In this document: positions 52,837 to 60,654 of the stretch, piece by piece
How the letters are laid out: each line of letters opens with the position of its first letter
Numbering within the stretch: the first letter of the stretch is position 1
DNA from: Mycobacterium sp. ITM-2016-00317
Lineage (GTDB): Bacteria > Actinomycetota > Actinomycetes > Mycobacteriales > Mycobacteriaceae
Assembly: GCF_002968295.1 (NCBI RefSeq)
Contig: NZ_CP134399.1
Location: 5,084,001-5,148,000 of the forward strand
Direction of reading: 5' to 3'
DNA: 64,000 nucleotides
Translations under genes and position numbers: made by a program
The notes under the pieces: model-generated
Seen by the model: the letters and a program-made list of their open reading frames with translations, nothing else
The model's database searches: none
What the model was told of the DNA's origin: nothing

Positions 52837-53297
52837 GTCAGCCACCGGATGTGGACCGCCTCGCCAAGTCGATGCTGCTGCTGCACGGGCACGACGACGA
52901 GGGGCACGAGCACGGCCACACTCCGGGGCACACCGATGACAAGCCCGGATCATGGCGTAAGGCACCGGATTTCGCGTCGGACCCTGATCGCGCGGCGGCC
53001 GTGCGGGCGGCCACCCAGGCCGACCGCGAGCGCTACCTCACGTCGGGGCTGGCCGAGGTCGACTGCCGGTTCTGCCACGTGGCGGTCAAGGTGAAGAAGC
53101 TGGGCCCGACCCACACCTCGGTGCAGTGGAACAGCGAGGCGACCCAGCGCTGCGCCCATTTCGCCGAGATCCGGGCGGCCGGCGGTGAGCCCGCCCGGTC
53201 ACCGTCCTGCCCGCGGCTGGCCGACAGCATCAGGCACGCCGTCGCCGAAGGTTGCCTGGAGGAGTACTCCAGCGCGCCGCCGCCCGGTGACGGGTAG
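52833..53297 (+). CDS. Rv3527-like protein with His-rich N-terminus
   Basis: 154 residues from ATG 52833, overlapping the kshA TGA (ATGA). Residues 18-33 are a His/Asp/Glu-rich stretch (HGHDDEGHEHGHTPGH), and the rest has CRFCH, RCAHF, SCPRL and GCLEE cysteines, so metal binding is likely. No known domain recognised. The coupling to kshA suggests a role in assembling or supporting the oxygenase, which is inference. Confidence 0.75.
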   Translation: MSQPPDVDRLAKSMLLLHGHDDEGHEHGHTPGHTDDKPGSWRKAPDFASDPDRAAAVRAATQADRERYLTSGLAEVDCRFCHVAVKVKKLGPTHTSVQWNSEATQRCAHFAEIRAAGGEPARSPSCPRLADSIRHAVAEGCLEEYSSAPPPGDG

Positions 53298-53320
53298 GCA
53301 CACGGTTCCGGTGCGCCGCT

Positions 53321-54781
53321 TCAGGAACGAATCCGTTCCAACGCGGCCGCACGCTCGGTGACCCAGGAGCGCAGTGACTCGGCCTCGTCCCGCAAGGCCT
53401 GCTCGCTGAGGCCGGCGCTGAGCGGCACGGTCGCCACCAGTTCGTCGAGGAGTTCCACCGCGCGCCCGTCGGCGTACATCTGCCCGTAGAGCTCCCAGTA
53501 CGCCGTCTCGTACAGGTCGGTGAACGCGCGGGACTCCAGGAACCGCTTCTTCAGGGTGTTGCCCCTCAGCCATGGCGGCACTTCACCGGGCGCGGCGCCC
53601 GGCGGTGGCCCTGGAGGTGGCGGGAACCCGGACGGGAAGACCATCTCGACCGGATCGTGCGGGCCGGTGGTGGGGTCGCCCATCAGCATGGCCAGGTTCA
53701 GATCCCAGGACACCACCGACAGTTTGCGGGTGTCCAGGTCGTACCACAGGTAGTAGTTCTGGCCCGGGCCCGACATGTCGTCGGCGTTCACCAGCAGGTT
53801 CTGTGTCGCGACGTAGCGCGCGAGGGATTCCACGTCCACCCATTGCGGCAGCGACGCGTCGAACTCAGCCGCATCGGCGGTGTCGAGCCATTTCAGGAAG
53901 TCGATGAGGGGCTGCAGGTTTCCGGAGTCCACCGCGTTGATCTGCTTGAACTCGCCCGCATAGATCGACTGGTCGGAGCCCCGGTATTTGAACTGGGATC
54001 CGGCCCGAGCCTTGTAGAGGTAGCCGGCGGACTCGTAGAGGGTGTTGGCATAGGTGTCGTCGGGATGCTCGAGGACGAGCTTCGTCGTGGTGTCGCCGTT
54101 GATCGAATATCTCACGTGGGCGTAGCGCTGCGTGGGTTGGCCGGTCCCAGCGGTCAACGACAACGCCAATGCCTCGTTGAGCATCGATGTCCCGGGCCGC
54201 ACCGTCAGCTCGGTCCTCCCCTGGTAGCCGCGCCCGTCGGCGTTCTCGTCGAAGCTGATCAACAGCGGCAGCGAGGTCGGGACATCGGCGGACACGGCGC
54301 CCATCGGGCCGAAGGAAGGCGGTATGGAGAAGCCTTCCAGCCCGGGCGGCGGCGGCCGCAGTCCCATCAGCGTCGAGTTGCCTTTGAGCCGGACCGCGAC
54401 GTCGTCGATCACCGTGCCGTCGATGGTCAGGTCGGCGCTGACCCACTTCTTGTCGCCGTCGGCGGTGAACTGGGTCAGCATGTGGCGAAGTTCGGCGTCG
54501 GCGATCTCGATCGACAGGGTGTGCTCGACCGTGGGGTCGAAAAGGTCGACGGTGCCGGGGATGTCGTGGGTGATTTGCGAGGCGATGACGGACACGTCGC
54601 CGGTGATGTAGGGCCGCAGGCGGACCTGCCCGAACACCAGCCCCACCACCGCGGCGAAAACGATCAGGGTGGCCAACAACTTCCAGTGTTGGCGCACCGA
54701 TCTCGGAACCCGGCGGACGAGCCGCCGTGCCCCGGTGGGGCGCACGGGCGCGGTAACGTCCTCAGATGTCGGTCTGGTCAT
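53321..54781 (-). CDS. CotH kinase-family protein, membrane-anchored
   Basis: 486 residues. Transmembrane helix about 33-52 and an extracytoplasmic CotH domain: VRLKGNSTLMG, FDENADGRGYQGRTEL, TYESAGYLYKA-like segment and NADDMSGPGQNYYLWYD followed by VVSWDLNLAM, the position of the catalytic/metal Asp. CotH proteins are atypical secreted kinases that phosphorylate proteins. Overlaps the DUF4956 gene by 20 bp and is coupled to it. Confidence 0.82.
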   Translation of the reverse strand: MTRPTSEDVTAPVRPTGARRLVRRVPRSVRQHWKLLATLIVFAAVVGLVFGQVRLRPYITGDVSVIASQITHDIPGTVDLFDPTVEHTLSIEIADAELRHMLTQFTADGDKKWVSADLTIDGTVIDDVAVRLKGNSTLMGLRPPPPGLEGFSIPPSFGPMGAVSADVPTSLPLLISFDENADGRGYQGRTELTVRPGTSMLNEALALSLTAGTGQPTQRYAHVRYSINGDTTTKLVLEHPDDTYANTLYESAGYLYKARAGSQFKYRGSDQSIYAGEFKQINAVDSGNLQPLIDFLKWLDTADAAEFDASLPQWVDVESLARYVATQNLLVNADDMSGPGQNYYLWYDLDTRKLSVVSWDLNLAMLMGDPTTGPHDPVEMVFPSGFPPPPGPPPGAAPGEVPPWLRGNTLKKRFLESRAFTDLYETAYWELYGQMYADGRAVELLDELVATVPLSAGLSEQALRDEAESLRSWVTERAAALERIRS

Positions 54782-55439
54782 AGCCGGTCAGCACCGTCAC
54801 CCGTTGCCCGCTGTTCACCCCGCTCAGCGCGGCGATCAGGTCGTTGCCGGTCCTGCCCTTCTTCAGCCGGGCCGTGTAGTACAGCTCGTGAAGGGCGCCG
54901 GAACGCACCGATTCGGTTGACACCAACTCGAATTCGGAACAGTGCTCGATCAGCACGTCCTCGACGCGCGCAGAGTACTCGTGTTCGGGCGGCACCTGCA
55001 CCTTCACCACCTGGCGCTTGACGTCGAGCTTGAACAGATTGAACTTGCTCATGATCACCAGCACCAGGCAGATGGCGACGGTGGCGGCCACCGCCAGGAG
55101 ATAGAACCGGGTACCGCAGGTCATCCCGACCGCCATCACCAGGAAGACGAATCCGATGTCCCGGGTTTCCTTGATGGCGTTGCGGAATCGGATCACCGAC
55201 AGCGCACCGACCAGGGCGAAGGCCCGGGCGATGTTCGACCCGACCACCAGCATGATGACGGAGATGATCATGCAGACCATCACCAGCGTCTGGACGAACG
55301 ACTGGCTGTAGGAGACGTTCTTGTGGGTGTACCGGTACACCCACCCGATGACGAGAGCGAGCACGAAGGACAGCGACAACGACGCGACGACGTCGAAGAC
55401 GGTGAAGGTGCCGCTGAGGTCCTGCAGATTGATGTTCAC
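54762..55439 (-). CDS. DUF4956 membrane protein
   Basis: 225 residues from GTG 55439. About four transmembrane helices in residues 10-130 (including SLSLSFVLALVIGWVY), the DUF4956 signature GALSVIRFRNAIKETRDIGF on the cytoplasmic side, and a soluble C-terminal domain of about 90 residues (VQVPPEHEYSARVEDVLIE). Family function unknown, but it recurs next to VTC-domain and CotH genes in many bacteria. Confidence 0.83.
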   Translation of the reverse strand: MNINLQDLSGTFTVFDVVASLSLSFVLALVIGWVYRYTHKNVSYSQSFVQTLVMVCMIISVIMLVVGSNIARAFALVGALSVIRFRNAIKETRDIGFVFLVMAVGMTCGTRFYLLAVAATVAICLVLVIMSKFNLFKLDVKRQVVKVQVPPEHEYSARVEDVLIEHCSEFELVSTESVRSGALHELYYTARLKKGRTGNDLIAALSGVNSGQRVTVLTGYDQTDI

Positions 55440-55458
55440 AAGAGGCTTTCTGATTCGA

Positions 55459-56388
55459 TCACTTGTCGGGTAACGATTTTCGCGCGGCCGCCGGGCTGCC
55501 TGACTCCAGCAGAGCGGCGGGTACGGGTTCTGCGGCGTCCGGCGGCACCAGCTCGGGAGAGCCGGACAGCGACCGGGGCGCGAGGTCGAAGGCCTGCACC
55601 GACTGGCAGTACTTCGATATCCGGACGACCGACATGTCGATGCGGGCCAACAGATCGGTGATCCAGTACGGCACCCGCTCGTTGGCCTTGACCTCCACGA
55701 TCGCCAGCTTCGGCGGGATGGTGAAGCGGTTGGGGGCATCCGAGGCGAAATGGAAGTCCCTGTCGCGGCCGTGCACCTTGTGGTCGATGGTCACCCGCAG
55801 TCCCATGTCGGCGTCCCGACCGACGAATGCCTCGCGCAGGTAGCCGGTGGTGACGACGGGCCGTAGGTCCAGATTGCCGACCAGTGTCGACACCTCGTCG
55901 ACGAACGGACGCTGCGTGGGGTCGCAGTCGATCTCCTCGCGGTCGTTCAGCCAGCGCAGCGCGGTGGCGTAAGGCAGTTCGATGCGACGTTTCTGTGTCA
56001 CCCGGTTCACCCGTTGCTTGATCTCGACCTGCACCGGGGTGTCGGCCGTGCAGGCTGACGGCGGGCCGTACAGGCGCATGCGCAGTTTGCGGCGGAACCG
56101 CAGTCCTTCGATCTTCTCCCAGTAGAACCGCAGATCGGGGGTGTCGTAGTACAGCGAGGTCACCGGGTACCCACCGCGCGGCGAATACGGATCGCTGTTC
56201 ATGCGGGCCGCCAGCTCGGTTCGAAGTGCCGGCACCATCAGTTCGTCGACGAAGTACTTGATCTCGTACCGATTGAAGGCGTGCAGCTTGCTCGCCGTCT
56301 GTTGATAGCCGGTCGGCCGTGTCGGGACGTCGTCGTACGGGCGCGACGACTGGCCCGCGCGGGCGCGGCGCAACCCGAACAGATTCAT
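55459..56388 (-). CDS. VTC-domain (polyphosphate polymerase-like) protein
   Basis: 309 residues. Triphosphate tunnel fold: NRYEIKYFVDE (ExK motif), TSLYYDTPDLRFYWEK, RFRRKLRMRLYG, VEIKQRVNRVTQKRR, LAIVEVKANERVPYW and ISKYCQSV. These basic and acidic tunnel residues match the catalytic core of yeast Vtc4, which makes polyphosphate from ATP. The bacterial family is not well characterised. First gene of the VTC-DUF4956-CotH operon; TTCA-type repeats lie upstream. Confidence 0.85.
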   Translation of the reverse strand: MNLFGLRRARAGQSSRPYDDVPTRPTGYQQTASKLHAFNRYEIKYFVDELMVPALRTELAARMNSDPYSPRGGYPVTSLYYDTPDLRFYWEKIEGLRFRRKLRMRLYGPPSACTADTPVQVEIKQRVNRVTQKRRIELPYATALRWLNDREEIDCDPTQRPFVDEVSTLVGNLDLRPVVTTGYLREAFVGRDADMGLRVTIDHKVHGRDRDFHFASDAPNRFTIPPKLAIVEVKANERVPYWITDLLARIDMSVVRISKYCQSVQAFDLAPRSLSGSPELVPPDAAEPVPAALLESGSPAAARKSLPDK

Positions 56389-56440
56389 GTCTCCTGCGCT
56401 TCTGGTCAGCTGGGGGTCACTTCGAGATGAGCGGGAAGTG

Positions 56441-56484
56441 AACAGCTAGTGAAGCTAACAGTATGAAGCTATGAAGGAGCTATG
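56441..56484 (-). promoter_or_regulatory. TTCAYW direct repeats upstream of the VTC gene
   Basis: On the minus strand TTCATA, TTCATA, TTCACT and TTCACT occur in line, starting 8, 14 and 11 bp apart, within about 53-95 bp of the VTC start. Spaced direct repeats of this kind are typical of OmpR/PhoB-family response regulators. The cognate regulator is not in the window. The remaining gap to 56568 shows nothing else. Confidence 0.35.
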
Positions 56485-56568
56485 TGTGCCGGCCGCGCAT
56501 CCGCCGGGTACCGGATGACCTGGGGGTTCAGGCGGCGATGATGTCGGTCACACATGGCCCGGTCGCGG

Positions 56569-57711
56569 TCAGAGGCTCTCGAACCGTTCCTTGACCTGCG
56601 CCGCGGTGAGTCCGTAGTCAGCCAGCGAGTAGGTGTGCTTCGGCGCGCGGGGGCCCTTCTTGCTGTCCTCGTGGGTCTTCGTCATCGCCGCACGGGCCTC
56701 GTCGGTGAACTCGATGCCGAAGGCTCGGTAGATGTCCCCGACGACGCCGACGGGATCCTCGATCAACGAGAAATAGTCCAGGTCGTAGAACTGCGCCGGA
56801 TCATGCTTGGCACGTTCGGCGTTGAACAACTCCAGGCCCCGCGACCAGGTCTCCATCGAGTCTGCGCCGATGACATCGCCGGCGAACGTGTGAGACCACC
56901 CCTCGGTGGTGTGCTGGGCGAGTGAACACATCGACGCCATGATCGTCTCGGCCGGCCGGTGGCACTGCACCACCAGCGCGTCGGGATAGGTCGCGAACAG
57001 CGCGTCGAGGGCGAACAGGTGACTGGGATTCTTCAGCACCCACCGCTTCTCGCGGTCGTTGAGGCCGATCAACTGCAGGTTGCGCCGGTGCCGCTGATAG
57101 GACTTGGTCCAGTCCTGGCGGGCCAGCCACTGCGAGTAGGTCGGCACGTGGGCCAGCGTCTCGTAGGACACCGAATGCAGGGACTGGCGCAGCAGCTGCC
57201 AGCACTCCTCCACCTCGTCGGCGGTCATGAAGTGCAGCCCGGTGTAGTCCGGGTTCTCCTCGTGCGCCTTGGTGAACTGTGCGTCGAGCTGCTGGAAAAC
57301 GGGGTTCTGCGACCAGGTTTCGCGTGGCGGGCGCGGCTGGGGAAACTCGGCCAGCCACAGTTCCAGACCCTGGTGGCGGGGATCGGCGGCCAGCAGGCGG
57401 TGCACGGCGGTGGTTCCGGTACGCGGCAACCCGGTGACGAAGATCGGCCGCTCGATCGCGACGTCAGCGTGCTCGGGGTGCTGCTTGAACGCCGCCTCCG
57501 AAACCAGACGGGCGACCAACGCGTTCCTGAGGAAGAAGCGCTGCATCTTGCTGCCGAGTTCGGTGAGGTCGGCGTCGCGCTGGTACGAGTCCAGCAGAAC
57601 GCCGAGCGCCTCACGGTAGTTGTCGTCGTCCGGGCCGAAATCATCCAGGCCGCAGGCCTTCACAGCCGACGCGTGCAGATCCTCCACGGTGCCGACGTTG
57701 GTGCGCGTCAT
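56569..57711 (-). CDS. Sulfotransferase-family protein (Rv3529c-like)
   Basis: 380 residues. PAPS-binding P-loop-like motif FVTGLPRTGTTAVHRLL at 91-107 and RPAETIMASMCSL, the 3'-phosphate region. PAPS-dependent sulfotransferase fold; substrate unknown, but its place in the KstR-type cluster between kshA and hsaF suggests a steroid or lipid. Start ATG 57711 overlaps the SDR stop (ATGA). Confidence 0.84.
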   Translation of the reverse strand: MTRTNVGTVEDLHASAVKACGLDDFGPDDDNYREALGVLLDSYQRDADLTELGSKMQRFFLRNALVARLVSEAAFKQHPEHADVAIERPIFVTGLPRTGTTAVHRLLAADPRHQGLELWLAEFPQPRPPRETWSQNPVFQQLDAQFTKAHEENPDYTGLHFMTADEVEECWQLLRQSLHSVSYETLAHVPTYSQWLARQDWTKSYQRHRRNLQLIGLNDREKRWVLKNPSHLFALDALFATYPDALVVQCHRPAETIMASMCSLAQHTTEGWSHTFAGDVIGADSMETWSRGLELFNAERAKHDPAQFYDLDYFSLIEDPVGVVGDIYRAFGIEFTDEARAAMTKTHEDSKKGPRAPKHTYSLADYGLTAAQVKERFESL

Positions 57712-58493
57712 GCCTTGAACTCCCCGCAGTTGACGTCGAGCGCCTGGCCGGTGATGCCGCTGGACAGGTCGCTGGCCATGAACAGGATCGCCGAGGCCAC
57801 CTCGTCCTCGGTGGGCAACCGCTTGAGGTCCGACGCAGCCGCGGTGGCCTTGTAGATCTCCTCGACGGTGGTGCCGTACTTGCCGGCCTGATGGGTGAAG
57901 TAGGACTCCAGCGTTCCGCCCCAGATGTAGCCGGGCAGCACCGAATTGACCCGGATTCCCTGCTCCCCCAGTTCGGTGGCCAACGTCTGCGACATCGCCA
58001 GCAGCGCCGACTTGGCCATCTTGTATGCGCCGTACTTGGCCTGGGAGTGGCGCACCACCATCGAGTTCACGTTCACGACGGACCCATGTGCCTCCGCCAG
58101 TGCCGGGGTGAACGCCTGCACCATGCGCAGTGCGCCGAAGACCGTCAACTCGATCGCTTCGCGCATGTGATCGAAGGTGGTGTTGGCGAACGGCTTCATC
58201 GACGGCACCCGAAACGCGTTGTTGATCAACACATCCACCCGGCCGTAGGCCTTGAGCGACTCGTCGACCAGGTTGGCCACCTGCGCGCCGTCGGTGATGT
58301 CCGTGCCCACCGACACCGCTCGCCGCCCGAGACCGGCGATCTGCCCGGCGACGTCCTCGAGTCGCTCCACGGTGCGCGCGGCGAGCACCAGGTCCGCCCC
58401 CTCCTCGGCGCAGCGCCGCGCCAAGGTGGTACCCAGCGCCGGGCCGACGCCGCTGATGACGACAACCTTGTCCTTCAGGAGACCGAAGGCCAT
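57708..58493 (-). CDS. SDR (Rv3530c-like)
   Basis: 261 residues from ATG 58493; longer frames run into the next gene. SDR with cofactor loop ISGVGPALGTTLAR, NNA motif INNAFRVP and active site YGAYK. The glycine motif GVGPALG is a common variant in actinobacterial steroid SDRs. Middle gene of a three-gene operon led by a KstR operator. Confidence 0.85.
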   Translation of the reverse strand: MAFGLLKDKVVVISGVGPALGTTLARRCAEEGADLVLAARTVERLEDVAGQIAGLGRRAVSVGTDITDGAQVANLVDESLKAYGRVDVLINNAFRVPSMKPFANTTFDHMREAIELTVFGALRMVQAFTPALAEAHGSVVNVNSMVVRHSQAKYGAYKMAKSALLAMSQTLATELGEQGIRVNSVLPGYIWGGTLESYFTHQAGKYGTTVEEIYKATAAASDLKRLPTEDEVASAILFMASDLSSGITGQALDVNCGEFKA

Positions 58494-58494
58494 C

Positions 58495-59622
58495 TCAACC
58501 CACCATTCTCTCGCCGATCTGCTTCTGGCGCAGCGCGATCCGCGCTCGCCAGTCCTCATCCGAGATCTTGTTCGATTCGTGGTACGGCAGCGCCGCGGCC
58601 ACCTCGCCGACGTCGACCAACTCCACCGTGGGCCCGTCCTCGGGCGTCAGTTCGCGGGACACCCGCTGCCAGCGGAACTGCAGGAAGCCCTTGCGATGCC
58701 CGAGCGTCTCCACCCAGTTCGTCACTCCCGGATTGCGGTCGGACACCACGATGCGGATCTTGCCGTCCGGATCCGCCTGCGCCTGAGTGCCGTTCAGCGA
58801 GGTCTGATGGTTGATGTAGTCCAGCGAGATGTACCAGAGGCTGCCGAGCTGGAAGCCGAGATACGGCGCGTCCGGGACCGGCACGGTGATCACCAGCGCC
58901 TGGTCCTCGCGCAGGTCGAACTGCCCGGCCGACGAGTACTGGGTCGCCAGTCCGCCGGGAGTGAGCCGGGGAGCCACCATCGTGTTGGGCGGGCTGTCGT
59001 TGTAGAACCACTGCGGGAACTGCAGCCAGGTCTTGACGCGCTGCACCAACTGCTTACCTGCGACCGCGTAGCGCTTCTCGATGAGTTCGCGGGTCAGCGG
59101 GGGCGGAGCGGTGCCCGCGGTATCGGTGCGGGCGATCGCGAACGTGCCGCGGTGGGCAGCCCAGTCGTTGTACACCTCACGGATCACCAGCTGCGACGGG
59201 ACCTCCGGGGTGAACCTCCATTCGAACGTTCCGTCGGCGGCGATGTCGAGCTTGCGGTCGTCGAAAGCGGTGTCACTGTCGGGCACCACTTCGTCGGTGT
59301 ACTCGCCGCCGAGCAGTTGGAAGCTCACATCGGTGGTGGTTCCTCGCCGGCCGGTGACGACGTACTCGTAGCCGGGCTGCACCCGGGTGCCGAAGTACAT
59401 GGTGTCGGGGTTGTCGAGACCCATCTTGGTGAACGGCCCGGTGCCGCTGTGCAGGAACGGATGGTCCCGGTCGTAGTCGAACGCCACATGCGTACAAGCA
59501 GCGACACAGCCGGCCAGATACTGCAGACCCTCGAGCAGGTCGGCCTCGGATTCGATGAACGGGGCGGCGGTGACGAGTTTCTCGGCTTCGGCGATGGCCT
59601 CGGCCAGTGGCTGCGCGAACAC
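58495..59622 (-). CDS. DUF1214-type protein (Rv3531c-like)
   Basis: 375 residues from GTG 59622, just 11 bp from the KstR operator; a longer frame to 59742 would include the operator. C-terminal DUF1214-like segment (TVPVPDAPYLGFQLGSLWY) and N-terminal helical region. Family function unknown. The stop is 1 bp from the SDR start, so the operon runs Rv3531c-, Rv3530c-, Rv3529c-like. Confidence 0.82.
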   Translation of the reverse strand: MFAQPLAEAIAEAEKLVTAAPFIESEADLLEGLQYLAGCVAACTHVAFDYDRDHPFLHSGTGPFTKMGLDNPDTMYFGTRVQPGYEYVVTGRRGTTTDVSFQLLGGEYTDEVVPDSDTAFDDRKLDIAADGTFEWRFTPEVPSQLVIREVYNDWAAHRGTFAIARTDTAGTAPPPLTRELIEKRYAVAGKQLVQRVKTWLQFPQWFYNDSPPNTMVAPRLTPGGLATQYSSAGQFDLREDQALVITVPVPDAPYLGFQLGSLWYISLDYINHQTSLNGTQAQADPDGKIRIVVSDRNPGVTNWVETLGHRKGFLQFRWQRVSRELTPEDGPTVELVDVGEVAAALPYHESNKISDEDWRARIALRQKQIGERMVG

Positions 59623-59633
59623 AGGGGCCAAAC

Positions 59634-59647
59634 TAGAACCTGTTCTA
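59634..59647. promoter_or_regulatory. KstR operator TAGAACCTGTTCTA
   Basis: Perfect palindrome in the divergent gap between the DUF1214-type gene and the IclR gene, adjacent to the former. Identical to the site at 43799-43812. Confidence 0.87.
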
Positions 59648-59675
59648 CCTCTAGTCAATATATCGACCGATCTGT

Positions 59676-59701
59676 TCCAAATATGGACCTTGCGGTACGG
59701 T
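59676..59701 (+). promoter_or_regulatory. IclR gene promoter: TCCAAATATGGA palindrome and -10 TACGGT
   Basis: TCCA/TGGA inverted repeat at 59676-59687 lies about 20 bp before the start and could be an IclR autoregulatory site. TACGGT at 59696-59701 ends 7 nt before ATG 59709, so the transcript would be leaderless. Confidence 0.4.
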
Positions 59702-59708
59702 GGCCGCC

Positions 59709-60628
59709 ATGCCGCCGTCGGCCCCTGGACGGGCGTCGCCACCGACCGACCGCGTGGTGCGCGTCCTCGACTTCCTCGCCCGCCATCCGCAGGACCGGTA
59801 CGGGGTGTCCGAACTCGCCCGCCGGGTCGGCCTGACCAAGCCGACGTGCCTGGGCATCGTCACCACCCTCAGCGAGGCCGGCTACCTCGTCCGCGATCCG
59901 GCCGACAAGACCTATCGGCTGGGGCCGTCGCTGATCACCCTCGGCCACCGGGCCCAGGAGTCCATGCGGGTCAGTCCCACGGCCCGGGAGCAGTTGCGTG
60001 TGCTGTCGTCGCGGTTCGGTGCGACGGCGGCGCTCTCGGCGGTGGTCGACGACCGCATCACGTTGTTGGACCTGGTTGCCCCTGCCGGGAGCGGCCCGGC
60101 GTGGAGGTGGGCCAGAGCTACCCGTTCGCACCACCGGTCGGCCTGATGTTCGTGCTGTGGGACGACGAAGCCGAGCGTGACTGGCTCAGCAGGCCGTCCA
60201 CGATTCCGTTGCGCACCGACACCGACCGGCTCCAGCGCGTGGTGGCCGCGTGCCGCGCCGACGGCTATCTCGTCGAGCGGCAGACCCCGGGCGGGCGGCG
60301 GCTGTACTCCCTGATGGCAGGCATGCCGACCGAGCTGCCCGACGAACTGCGCGCGCTACTGGGCGAGTTGGTCTCCGACATCGGCGAGCGGGTGTATCTG
60401 CGTGACGAGAGCCGCTCCGAAGGACGACGCCGCGGTGCCCGTTCCGACATCAGCGTGATCTCGGCGCCGGTGTACGACCACCACCGCAGGCAGGTGATGG
60501 TGGCGTCCCTGCACGTCGGAAAACCGCTGACCGACAACGAGATCACCGAGCGGGCCCGGGCGGTGGTGGCGGCCGCGGACGCGGTCACCGGCCAACTCGG
60601 CGGAGTCGTCGGCCCGCATGACGGTTGA
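59709..60628 (+). pseudogene. IclR-family regulator, frameshifted
   Basis: First part (ATG 59709) has the IclR winged helix: DRVVRVLDFLARHPQ, ELARRVGLTKPTCLGIV. The frame breaks after LLDLVAPAG and ends at 60146, but the effector domain continues in another frame (ERPGVEVGQSYPFAPPVGLMFVLW to 60628). Adding one G to the GGG at 60087-60089 joins the two parts into about 306 residues. Either a pseudogene or a missing base in a homopolymer. As an intact gene it would be a local regulator next to the KstR-controlled operon. Confidence 0.78.
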
Positions 60629-60654
60629 CCACCCCGGCTGGCCACCCGCCTCGC

